Positions 37,874 through 50,600 of a DNA stretch of 64,000 bases are shown one piece after another. Position numbers and translations under genes: made by a program. The stretch is from the NCBI GenBank assembly GCA_900239685.1, contig OENT01000568.1, forward strand, positions 33,489 to 97,488, read 5' to 3'. How positions within the stretch are numbered: the stretch's first letter is position 1; every line of letters starts with the position of its first letter. Source of the DNA: Rotaria macrura (taxonomy: Eukaryota > Rotifera > Eurotatoria > Philodinida > Philodinidae). The notes below the pieces were generated by a model that was not told the DNA's origin, searched no databases, and was given only the letters and a program-made list of their open reading frames with translations.

Positions 37874-40800
37874 TTAATCAGATTTTAAAAATTGTGCAAT
37901 TTTAATTGATTTTTCAACTTCTTTAACGATTTGTTGATGTTCGATTTGATCGCTATGACGTATGTCATCTAGAATTATTTTAGACATTTGTTGAATTCGA
38001 CCAAGATTATTCGATGATGCAAACTAGAAGAATAAAATAGAATCTACGAAACAACAACGATGTTCTATTTTCCTTTCTTACTTGAGTAAGTGTTTCAATA
38101 CAACTTGAATTAATAATTTGATCATAAATCATCATTTGAATTTTTTCATTTTGTGTTCGAGTAAAAACAAATAATGTTGTTATAAATAATTCATTGCGTT
38201 CGGTTATAGTTCGCATTTGAAAAAATAGTTTTCCTATATTATACACACTTCGATGCTCACATAGTACGATTAAATTATGAGATGAAAGAGCTAAATTACG
38301 TATAAGACCGATGCATGCTTTAAGTAACGGCCAATTATTTTCTTTTGTATGAAGATATTTTATAACATAGGGAATTGCATGATTTATTCGAATATATTCG
38401 CGTGCTTGTTCGGCTAATGGACATTTACCAGTTAGATGTCGAAGAGTACATATCTATTATGAATCAATTAAAAAAGTTTATTTATAATGAATTCCTTCTA
38501 ATCATGTTTTCCACAGAGCAGCATGAAAAGAGAGCATCTTACTCGATGTTTTCTGTACAATACTATTTTCGTTCTTAAAAAATTTTATTCATTCTCTCAA
38601 AAGCTTAGGTAAAACATAAATCGATAGGACTATAAACATTGAGCTCACTGAATCTTAACATGAATGAAAACCAATTTGAAGTCGTCAAAAACTAACATAA
38701 TTTCATACAATTGAATTTTTTCGAAAATTTCCGTAACTCTTTTATAGTGAATGAGTAATTCTTAAAGGTTTTTTTGTATTTTAATAACCTGAGTAAGAAT
38801 GAGCTCTGCTTGACAACATGTCTCAAGTTTTGTCAAGTGACTCAGACCATTATTGTAGAAGTATCTTCTTTTGCTAGTGATTGGTTTTTCTGATAGTAGA
38901 CGAAATTTTCCTTATTTTGAAAATGTTCCTATATAAATGAAGACTTATCGTTTAGTAAGTGAAGATTTTTAATTTTCGGTGTAATTTAACAATCAAGACA
39001 CTTTGAACTATGAATGGCATTGAGCGCTTTGATTGTTTGTTAAATATACTACATATATGACTATGAACTTGTCAAACTATGAACAACAGGGCTACGACTG
39101 ATTGTTGAATATGTCTAGACTAGTAATAAATGACAAGTGTATGAACTATGAAAACTTTGATGTAATATTATACTCTCTCGGTACACAAATGAATTATGGA
39201 ATAGAGATTACTTTTCAGTTGAAATTGGATATAACCATGGAACTACTAAGATTAAAGATATGATAGAAATTTAAATTTAAAATATTTCTTTTTCTTGATT
39301 AGAAAATTACTGAACTTGAATACTTTAATTATTGTTGTAGATTCCAGCTTATCATAACGCATTTATTTTCTAAACACGACAATCAACATCATTTATCCAT
39401 CATGACGATGTATTTTTGCAAACATTAAAAGACAAATCTTTTATGGGAAAGAAATAATACATTACTATTTTAAGAACATGTTCAACATAGGAAAACGTGA
39501 GCATTGATTCAAAAATGATTTCAATATAAACGTACATGATTTTAAATGATGAACATCTACAATCAGGAGTAGAAAATTGTAGACTTTGTTATTGATTGTA
39601 ATCGTACAGTGCTGCATACAATCGAAATCTAGTTAAATTTTTACTTTCAGTTCTAAATAAATTTCTCTATTGTCTGATTTAATGAAGAAATATATGTAAC
39701 ATTAGAAAACCCTTGTGTTACATTACGTTTCTTTTTAAATTCTATTCACTGTAAAATAAATTGATTTCAATAATCAATCACATATTTCAATGACATATGC
39801 TCATTTGAAATAATTAACATAAATGAAGCTATAGGAGAAACAGAAGAAAATTTTTTAAACAAATCATTGATTATTGTTTGCTCAATAAAATGCTAAGAAC
39901 AAGAATGACAAACCAAACACTATTGAAAAACTTTTCTGCTCTTTACAAATATACGTATTTCAAGATACTTCCTGTCACTTTCATTATTGAATTTGCAGTA
40001 AATTTTGAAAAGGCGAAAATAAAATTTCGGTATAATTTGATCGAATCCTTCATAAGGTAGTGACTAATCAGTATTGTACGAATTAAATTTTCTTGTACAC
40101 ATTGAACATACAAGAAGAACTCGTCTAAAAATCGATCACGCAAATATTGACTATTTTTGCAATATCAATGCAATGAGATATATTTCCAAAACTCAATCGA
40201 TCCTCGGTGAGTCAATCTAAAATCACTATCTTCACGTTAATTGTCTATAGTAGATGTGATTCGAAACTCTCTAGACGTACACTTTTCTACAGTTTCATCA
40301 TGATTCACGTTCTAACTAAATAATCTAGACAAGCAGAACTTTTCTCAGTAGATCTTGTTACGTTGAAGCAACAAATTCTAATTTCGAAAAACTATTATCC
40401 AATATTTTTCCAATGTATTGTAGTAGGCAGACGACGGTTGTAATGTTGTGTCGCGAAAATTTAATGATCTTGAAAATAACTTAGTTATTAAAAGTTCATG
40501 GATGTCTATTGAAGTGGTCAACATTTAGTGATGTTGATTTTCAATGATAGACTATTTTTCAGAGTTCTACCGTTAATCTTTGACTGAAATTCGAGTGAAT
40601 ACTTACCACTGATTCAATAATATCATCCCTATGATCTGTTTGAATAAGTATATTGACAAGTAAATGAATAACATTATTTCGTATCATTAATAATTTATTT
40701 GATTGATTTTCACACGATAAATTTGATAAAATATCGACAATATAAAGTTTGATCTGTAAATCATTGGTTGATGAAAGTATTTGTATAATTGATACAATCA

Positions 40801-42425
40801 ATGAATCAAAACTATCCTACAAATAAAAATAATATTATCGTACGACCGAACATCATTTAATATTTACCATGTGTATAATCTGGTCAGATAGATTTCGTAA
40901 AGTTGAAAGACAATAGCGTTGTATCTTATAATCAAGTTTCATTTGTAAAATACGCTCAAGTATTGGTATTATATTAAATTGTATTAATATTGATTTTGTA
41001 TTTATGTTCGATGATAGTAATGGTAACATTCGTATAAATGTGAACGATAATTTATTATAAGTTGTTTCATCAAGTATAGTAACTAATTCTTGTAAAAATA
41101 ATTTACTTGTTTGTAAATACATCTAATAAAAATAAGAAAATTGAATTAAAAGCTTTTTTTTTCTTGTTGCAATTATTTACTTGTGCATTCGTATTAAACG
41201 TAGCTAAACGCAACAGACAATCTGCAAGAAAATTCATTTGTTTATTGGAATGCCGATGAATAAGTAAAGATATGAGAATGATACAACCATTATGCATTTG
41301 AATTTCTCTCGCTGATTCATTATTTAAACCGATTAGGCAATTACGAAGTGTTGTCAGTACAAAATTGATGACATCACCGTTTAACGATCTGTACAAAAAA
41401 TTGAGAAAAATAAACGATAAGATGATATATATGTATCATTTTGCATTTATATACTCAAGTGTTTGAAGTAGAATTGGTGTGACACCAGCGAGAAGTAATA
41501 ATCGGATTCCATTTTCTTCTATTGAAAGATCATGATATAAACTAGCCAATAAACGTGTTAGCTCATTGTCGGTATTGAATAATTTTGTTAAAGAAGTAAT
41601 CAACTATGCAATGAGAAAATATCTATAAAGATGTACGATTAAAAAACGAATACGTTCAATCTGAATAGATTAGTTGACACAAAGATATTGTTATGATTTT
41701 TTTCTTCTAAAGTAATACTATGAACTGTCCTAGAGGTTAGTTACAGTTCTTCCTTTTATAATGTAAATTGACAGAAGATTTTTTTTTCTTGAATTACGAA
41801 TCAATCCGATTGCCTTGTTTATTTCAAGCGATTCCTTGCATGTCTGTAAATGATCCTCAAAGTGTATTTATTGGATTGCATAGATTTTCTCGTTTTTATT
41901 ATTGTGAGGACAAATATCTCTTTGACAGTATTTTCATTTGTAGTATAAATCATAATAATAAAGAAGAAAACGCAAATGATGAAATATGCTAACAAATTAT
42001 TCTGTTTAGATTACATACAACAAGAAAGTTTTGGAATTCTCTAGGTTGCTTTCTTTCTGAGTGAGAGCAACATTTATTTTTCAAAATATTTGAATCAATG
42101 AACCGATATTGTTTGTATAGAATAATTCTTTTTTTAATATTTATAATTATCTTGCCATATAAACACTATTATATGTAGAAAAAGAAGAATAGTTACTCAC
42201 AATTGGATGAGCAAGAACTTCTTGTCTTCCAGATCCACCTTGCTTTATTAAAAGACGTACAGTTTTAGTTATTTCAATTGCAATTCCAATGTCTCGATAT
42301 GCTCTTTCATCATTTAGTAAATCTATTAATTCAGATACAACGAAAGTTGCATTACGTTTTTCATCGTTAATTTCGTTCGGAGAAATTTTCGACTCGACAT
42401 AACTTGAACTATTATCTTCATACAT
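37874..42425 (-). CDS. divergent beta-catenin-like armadillo protein
   Basis: Armadillo-repeat protein of the beta-catenin/plakoglobin family. Exons in coding order: 42201-42425, 41455-41603, 41181-41388, 40868-41122, 40607-40816, 38082-38453, 37874-38023; phases close to 522 residues. Strong family blocks are YCLSTLRNLSDQ, IVDILSNLSCENQSNKL, DHRDDIIESVICTLRHLTG, and NNWPLLKACIGLIRNLAL, matching human armadillo repeats in order from roughly repeat 2 onward. Human beta-catenin has 781 residues. Here the first repeat-like segment starts within about 30 residues, with no DSGxxS phosphodegron, and the protein stops soon after the last repeats without a transactivation tail. It is likely a fast-evolving paralogue; whether it binds cadherin, TCF or neither cannot be told. 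The fifth intron is 2153 bp. The identity as beta-catenin family is secure; function is not. Confidence 0.88.
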
Positions 42426-42671
42426 TTAACTTTAAAATAGAAATTCATGAAACAATGGCTAATGTGTGTTTGTTCGGACAGTTTTATGGTTCGTTGAAAA
42501 CTTCCTCCAATCGTTGAAAAATGTGAAAGGTACACATTGACACGATCGTTCAAAGAACGAGAGTTCAACCAGTTGCTATTCAATAAAAATTAACAGATAT
42601 TTAATCTGTTTTGTTTCTCCATCCATACATCTATTTATTCAAAAACTTAAAATAGAAATTTGAAATTTCAT

Positions 42672-42966
42672 TCATTTAGTTTTATTTAAATTTCTGTTTT
42701 CATTTTCAAGTTGAATCGTTTGCTCTATTTGTTTGAACATTGTATTGCGACAAACACTGCATGGTCGTTTATAAATATTCGTGTCTTGAAATGGCCGACT
42801 ACGTATAGCGAATTGTATGGCTTTACCACTCAAACGTGATTGACAGCAATAACATTGATCTCAAAAAGAAAATGGAACATTAGTAAAAGCAAATTACAAA
42901 GCCTTAATTTTTCTTACTTATATTCGATTGAACTTCCATTATACTCTGTTCTAACATTCTTGACAT
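42672..42966 (-). CDS. small CxxC zinc-ribbon-like protein, unknown
   Basis: Exons 42918-42966 and 42672-42859 join in phase to 78 residues. It has a paired Cys pattern, CYCCQSRLSGKAIQF then PCSVCRN about 30 residues later, fitting one zinc site, followed by a Gln/Asn/Lys-rich helix (FKQIEQTIQLENENRN). I do not recognise the family. A pyrimidine-rich acceptor (ACTTTTTCAG) lies seven bases upstream of the chosen ATG, with a competing out-of-frame ATG right after it, so the exon may be internal and the true start further upstream. Support is the canonical intron, kept frame and Cys pattern. It lies about 250 bp upstream of the beta-catenin-like start on the same strand. Confidence 0.5.
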
Positions 42967-45900
42967 AAATATACATCTGAAAAAGTTGCCAATCAAATGA
43001 GATTTTTTCCCCATATATAATTAAAGATTTCTTTTTTAAGCTCAAGGTTTTTCTCCATCGTTTTTTTTTAATACTATGATTCAATTAGAAATAAAAGAAC
43101 GGAAAGAGAGAGAAAGAAAAATAATCCAGGTATATTTTAGATTAAAATAGATTTAGTATATATATTTTTTCTCTAATGAATTTAAATCGAAGAATATTTG
43201 GTAATTTACAAGAAAGATTTGTTTTTAATTTGATATTAAACATACATTCTTTTCGTGGTTAGTAGCATCCAATATTATTAGATATACTCATGCACGAAAT
43301 GAATTTAGTCTAATATTATGAAAAAAATCGCATATAGAAAAATGCCTTTAATCGAAAGTTTAAACCTGTAATCATATGCATCAACACATATTTACGTGAA
43401 AACCGTAAAAAGAAATTATGATTAGTTGAAGATTAGTTTAGTGTAGGTTTATTTTTTTTTGTTTGGTTGACAGACTTAACTCTTTGATACACCCTTTTTT
43501 TCAAGATCTGCATAGAATTATTACTCAAGGTTATCATATTTTTATTTGGGACTCGTAGACTTGACGTCGTTGTGCGAATCAGACATATATATCTATATCT
43601 TTTCACACTACATAGAAAAATAAAAAAGTCAACGAGTTGAATCAAGAGAAATGGTAAATCTGAAGGGAAATAAGTATGTTAATGTAGATATAGGTTATGT
43701 CGTCATAAGAAAAGGAAAATGATTCATTAACTAGGGAACTTATTCATAAATTCAGAAAATCTCTTGAAATCGCAACGCTGCATAACATCAATAGATGCAT
43801 GGAAACAAATTTGTAGCACGTATGGTAATTCCCTCATGTTCGAACTTGATTCGTCCAAGTTGAATCTTCGATCAGAGATCGAAAATATTCACTGTCGATT
43901 TATTTGAGTGACTGACGTTTCGAATTGGATTAATTTCTAGAGACATGCTAAATATAGATTCTTATTATTGCTATTCCCTATGACAATGACGAGGATCGTC
44001 ATTGAAACAATTATCAGATGGTCAGTCAGACTTTGCACCATTATCGATTCGTTTATGGGAACCATTGTCTGATGGGAAACTATTTTCAAATGTATTTGAA
44101 TTTTTAGCAACTAAGATTTTTCGTCAACAAATTTGATTCTCAATACAATACATAGAATTCAAACGACTATTTGCAATGATGTGAGACTACACAACATGGA
44201 TTCTTTCAAAGAATCTTTTGATTGATTCAAACTTTATTTTGTGATCAGTTTCAAAGCAAATGCACTACGGAATCAAACTATCAAATGAGCAGAGATTTTT
44301 TTCAATCGATTGCAAACGGCAGTGCTCATTTTATTCGCATATGTGTGAAGAGAAGTCTTTCCATTTCCGACAATGCCAAGGGCTTTTTCAATTATTTCTT
44401 TACTTCACTTTTCGAGCGGCGGAAATTTGAAGAATCGAGAAACCATTAGCAGTCAGTTGAAGAGAGCCAATGATTGCTTTTTTTCTAGACAGTTGAATGC
44501 GAGCTTCTTTCACTTGTTGACCAAATAATGCATTATGTATTGAAAAATAATCTATCGGAATTCAACAGATGACGCGAAAATCAATCTTAACACAAACAAC
44601 TGAATATTGTTTTTTTGAAACTTTTAGTTGCTGAACTTTGTGATATAAAAATAAAGTATGATTCAGTATTATATCAATTAAAATTTCATCCGGAATCTTA
44701 TCAAGGAGACTTTGAACTACATGTCAGATTTAATTTTAGATGATGGATGCATTTCATCTCGATAGTTTTTTCCACAGATTTAATTATTATTCTGCCCGAC
44801 CGAGAGCTCTGGAAACTCATTATGTAGCCGAGAAAAATCTGTTCAAAACAAGGACGAGGTTGTTTTTTCTCGAATGTCCAAAGCAAACACCTCAGTAAGT
44901 AACACTATGAGTATTTAAAGAAGATTATCTTATTGATTTTCTAGAAAAATCAATTGTTGATTACGAGGAGCAGCAAGTCATTAAGTTGTCCACCACTAAT
45001 TGAATTAAATGATATATTATCAATTTTTCCAATTGGACCAATAAAATCTCACAGCCAACATTAATCGATTCATTTGATTCGAATTCTAACTCAAGTTTTC
45101 CATTTGATCCGACATTTAACACAACCATTTTGGATACAAGATTCTCGTTGATGAAACTCACAATGAGCGTCAGCGCATGTTTTTTTGAACTGTAACATAC
45201 ACCATGAAAATTTTCTGAAGTAATCATAATTAAGGTAGACAAACTTATTCGATTCTAGCAGGTGACACTTCTCAAAGTAGATGCTTTTTCAAAAAATATG
45301 TATAACTATAATCATAATTAATCATTGATTATAAGTTATGTTTTTTTTTACATAGCTCTTAAAATCGTGAAATAGAGCAGACAATCGATAAATAACAGCA
45401 TATATTATGTAACTAGTTAGATGACTAAGCATATAAAATGAAAAGTTGTTATAACCTAATTAGATACTTAATGCATTAGTAACTCTATTATATTTCTTAG
45501 ATACTTATCCATTTTATGAATATCTATGATTCTGTTCAGAGAGTGGTAAGGCAACGCTTTGATAGCAACAGATTTTTATTAAAAAGTTTATCTACTTCAA
45601 TAGATCAGATAAGTCAGGGAAGTTTTAAGAAGATGTTGGTGATGAGAAGATATCTCGTATCTTTTCTTTTACTTATTAGTATTTTTTGTCGTTATCATGG
45701 TTGTATCCTTGTAAACAGTAATCATTTCATTGAACTTCTTTTAAAACAGACCTAGAAAGACGCTTTAGAACGATTTCATAGAATTCGGTAGTAGTATACA
45801 ACCAACATCCAGGTCAAAACGTCAGACATAAGATCTTACAACATCAGATAAGATCACACAAAATGTCGTAGTCTCTTACATTAACTCTTACGATAAGACG

Positions 45901-47629
45901 TTTGATAGATCCTACTATTGGATAAGATTTCCAATAATCATAGAGTCATACTGTAAGATACAGTGAGATCTTTCAGGAATCTGATAGAACGAATTGATGT
46001 AAGATTTCAGAGACTACGATTGTCGTCGGACCTTATAAGATGACATAAGATCAGATGCAGAATCCTGTCAGATGTTTGCACCTGATTGTTTGCCATGGGC
46101 AGACATTTAGGCCAAGTATTCTTACTATCTTCTGATAATGACTTTTTTTTCCTATCCAATGCCTTCGGCTAGTTCATTTGCTATTTCCATATACTCCATG
46201 ATTGTTTATTGCAATTCTAATATATATATATCATCATTGTTGTCTCGATGTCCGATTGGGTCACACTATATACATATATATTTCTTAAATTAGAGGGATC
46301 GCATCTTTAATGGGGGGACCAGAGACAAATATCGAGGACTTAGAATAAATCGATGTCTGCAGTCGATATGGACAAGAATGACAAAGTTCATTTGACTCAA
46401 TCATGAATCGTAAGATTCACTGAGGTTCTAATAACATAGAATAATCGAACTTTCTTTTCATAGATACAGTTTTCTTATTCAGTAATGAATCATGTCGAAA
46501 AAATCCCGTACGATATTGCTAAATTATTAAAGAACTTCAGTTTTAATCATTGCTTTACATCTGCTAGTGGAAATTCTTAATAATTATGATCATATGTTCA
46601 CGATTGATCCATGAATAATTAGACAACGCATTGGAATGCATCTGTTTTATGTCTTACTATGTATATTTGCTCATATTGAATATATTTTTATAGAAAATGA
46701 GTTTCTTTTTGAAATCATTCAAAAAGCTACAGAACTCAAAAACAATGGCCATAAGTATAATATAAAATTCATACGTTTCCTGATTTTCATCATTCCTTTT
46801 GCTGTACGAACATCGGCATGATTGTTGCATCAAAGTCAAACACCACTTGATAGAAATATCCTGATTGATGATTGATTAAATGAGATTGCTTCAATGTTGA
46901 GTAAAAGCAGAACATGAACATTAGTTACTGTCATGAAAAGATGTAGATAAGAATAGATGTGAAACCAGTATGAATATATCAAAAAACGTCTAGAAATTTT
47001 TTCGCAATATTTCTGACATACGCCATGTATAAGGACAAGGTTGTTTTAATTTACTGACCACATCAAGATATTGCAGAAATGAGTCTTGTTACATATATTT
47101 CAGATGGGAAAAGTTCATTTTTTAAAATGAGATTCAGTTTTTTTTCTGCTGCCATGAAAGTAGACAGCTTTGATCTTTTTTTTCCTCAATAATGTATATG
47201 TAGATATGAAATCAACAATCAAGATATGAATAATAATAAGTCAACCAATAGAAATTGCATTTTGTTAACGTTATTGGCAAGCTTTTTGTCTGTTTAATGC
47301 AAATCATTACCATAGAGATTCGTCTTTTGTACGAAATATGATTTTTCTCGGTGTGTTTTTTTCTTGTATCTTTCTTTTTCGAGTAATCAATTGCTGCCAA
47401 GTGCTTGTAACAAGAGGAATATTGGAAAACAAAACTCAGAGAGAGAAGAAAGTGAGAGGATTCAGATATTTCAGTGAACACAAAGCGACTGCTAACGTTT
47501 ACAACCAATAATATTAGGCCACTAAGATATATTTTATTAAATGTAATTTTTTTTATTCCTACATAATTCGATATAAGTTAAAATTATTTTTCATGAGAAG
47601 TATTTGTTCAAAAGAATGTTCGTGTTTCG
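42967..47629. other. intergenic, one palindrome, no gene recognised
   Basis: About 4.7 kb. Open frames at 44222-44449 (+), 44961-45242 (-) and 45516-45755 (+) have plausible residue composition but no family match or in-phase neighbours; a decayed gene around 44200-45250 cannot be excluded. The imperfect palindrome at 45810-46086 is listed separately. Confidence 0.45.
45810..46086. repeat. imperfect long inverted repeat
   Basis: The left arm (from CAGGTCAAAACGTCAGAC) and the reverse complement of the right arm (from CAGGTGCAAACATCTGAC) match imperfectly over about 90-100 bp, including TCGTAGTCTC and TTACATyAAyTC. The interior is rich in TAAGAT and GATAAG motifs. Probably a decayed foldback element; it shares no obvious sequence with the other two foldback families here. 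Confidence 0.55.
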
Positions 47630-50600
47630 TTAAATGTCAATGCTTAATTTCGATTGAATATTTTTTTGAGTAGAAGAAGCATCTGTCGGAAACATAGTAT
47701 TAACATTAATAACTTTCGTATCAACATCTTTCGGTGTTAAATATAAAGTCGTTTTTGATTGTGATAATAAATCTAAACGTTTTGTATTTTGTAGATCGAA
47801 ATATATTTGTAATTTCTTTTCCAATGGTACATCGTCACCAAGATTAGAAATGAAATTTTGTATACGACTACCTTCAGCAATACCATCAGCTTGATTTTCT
47901 TGTCGTTCATTTTCTTTCTTTATTTTCAATAATGTTCCATTCAATTTCTCGGCTTCGATTTTACCATTTAAATCACATAGTTTTACTTCATTTTCAGCTT
48001 CTTGTTTTTCAATATTTTTAATACGATTTGTTTTTTCATCAATAATTTGTTTAAAAATCTTTTGAATTTCAGGATCCTTACAACGTTTTTGTAAAACTTC
48101 AACACGAATAACATTAACACCACGTGATTCATAAAATGTATCATCTTTATCTGAATTGACAGAATCAATTAATTTACTATTTGGCAATCCCATAAATTCT
48201 TTCATGTTATATTTTGATACTTGACTCAGTATTTCAGATCGAGTATGATTACCTGAAATGAAAAGACACACATGTATTGTTTTGCTGTTGTTCAAAACTA
48301 TCGATGATATACAAGTAATTAAGATTTTGATTGAGTTAAGTCCAAAAAATAGTAAGTATCCAAGAATTTCTTTTGACTTTACATCTCAGAAACTGAAATA
48401 CATCATTTTATACTACTTTCTTTGATGACACTTCTATTGTTGCTATTATAATGATATTTCTTAAGTTGCTACCATTTACAGCAGGGATTTTAGGACTTTA
48501 TAAATTATTTAGAAACAAAATGAGAATGTTACTGATGATTCTCAAAAATAATGCACTGTATAACAAAACATACTTTCTAAAACAATCGTTTTTGATTTCC
48601 TTTTCTCTTTCATTCATAGAAGGACTTCACTTATTATCATATTCGAGTAGTATAATGAGAAGACTGTTGCATAATATGGATTCTAATTACTTGTAAAATT
48701 TGCAAAAGAATCCTTTCAAGTTACAGTAAAATAGATAGGTTCTTGCATTTCTATTTTTTTTGGTTCATTCGTTATGTATATTTTTTAATTATAAAAATGC
48801 GACAATCTAATTCAGAATCTATACATAACAGATCACGAGCATCAACAGAAAGATCATTCGATTCAAAAGAGAATACTAATCATAAAAATTTGGCGAAGAC
48901 TTATCAAACATATAAATGTATTGTGGGTACCATTGAAATATGTTTCTGTTCATGAGCGCTTTAAACGACCATCTTTGAAAACGTCAATGTTTTTATTTTT
49001 TCTATCTCGTTTCCGTAAATGTGCCAACAAAGAAATTCATCGTCTTTGAAGAAATCTAATTCAACTTGAGAAGTTCGAAGATTGATATGAGGAAAGAAAC
49101 AGTTTTCTAACAATGCAAACCGATGATACATAGAAAGAATTACTTGTTATCATAGTATCATTTAATTAAACCATATGTTTAATTGCGAGCCGGGAAAATT
49201 TTTTCATTCAACTCAATGTATATTTATCAATAATCCCAGAACTCTCTACTCCATAATGATAGCATTAGTCTTCTGACAATATACAAATGGTTCATAAGAG
49301 TTTCATCGGTAGTAGTTAATTATCAGATTAATAAAAAATTGACATTAGAAAAAATTAGGACAGCACACAGAATTTTTCATTGCATTTCAAAAACGTTCGT
49401 GAATACAATAGACACTTTGAAACTGATGCGTTCTTTTACGACAGTTCAAATAGATCATAGTTGCATCGAATGAATGCACGACAATAGATGCATTCGTCTT
49501 ACATGAACTACCAAATAAATAATTCTTTTAAATACGATAGGAAATTAGTTTAACTGAAGATGTGTCACGTTAAAAACTCGAATATTTTGAAATAAAGAAT
49601 TCAACTTACAAATATCTTCCGGAGGATCTTGTGTAACAAGAACAAGTTTGTATAAATCTGTAATTTGCCAGAAAATAGAAACATCAAGGATAATTTCAAC
49701 ATTATCCGCTGTACGAACAAGAAATTCGTAGTCCATATCTATGAAAAGACGAAGTGAAATTTATTGATCGAATCATATAATGCTTACATTGATTTCTTGT
49801 ATCAAAACGATCAACTTCAATAGTTGAACGATGATCTTTTTTAAGATCATTCGACCAATATTGAGTATAAATTTGTTGATAAGGATAAATAAAAAATGAC
49901 TTATCCTTGATACCGTTCTTCAGTATATGTTGACCATCCTTGTCAATTAATACCATATTTTCATCTAGAAATTTTTCAATAGAAAAGCACCATAAAAGTA
50001 ACATATGCAAGTACATCGTTTTATCTAAATTAAAATCAAACTTACATGGTGCTAATTTAACCAATTTTCTTATTTCCATAAACTTTTGTGTAAAGGATGG
50101 AATGAATTTTTGTGGCGTTGTTATTAATTCATCGAGACCTGTGTCAAGGTTTTTAACAAGTACAGCATTCTCTGTATCAATATTAATTATATCAAAGATA
50201 GCTTGATCGTCAGTTTTCATCAATGTTTCATAGGGACCAAGCGCAAACGTTTTCGGACCTTTTTCAATATGCATCACACCAGTGCGACTATCAATTATAC
50301 GACAGTATTGTGTATGATTAAGAACAATATAGCCATATATCGATGAAATTTGATCATAAGCTTTTGGTAGAAATAATTTTGGACCTAAAATTCATATACC
50401 TATGATAATATGATTGAATCAAAGTTCATGTCTTTCTTTAACTTTGAATACTTAGATTTCTTAAGACAATTATTACATGAATATATTCTCGTCGATATTC
50501 TGCCACAAAACAATAGACAACAATCAGCAACAAAAAATTGCTAGATTCATTCCATTTGATTGGAATGTGTCACGTGAATCAAAAACAGTCATGGCTTTTA

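Noticed and set aside
44222-45242. Possible decayed gene on either strand
   Set aside because: Residue composition is plausible, but I could not join pieces in phase or match any family.
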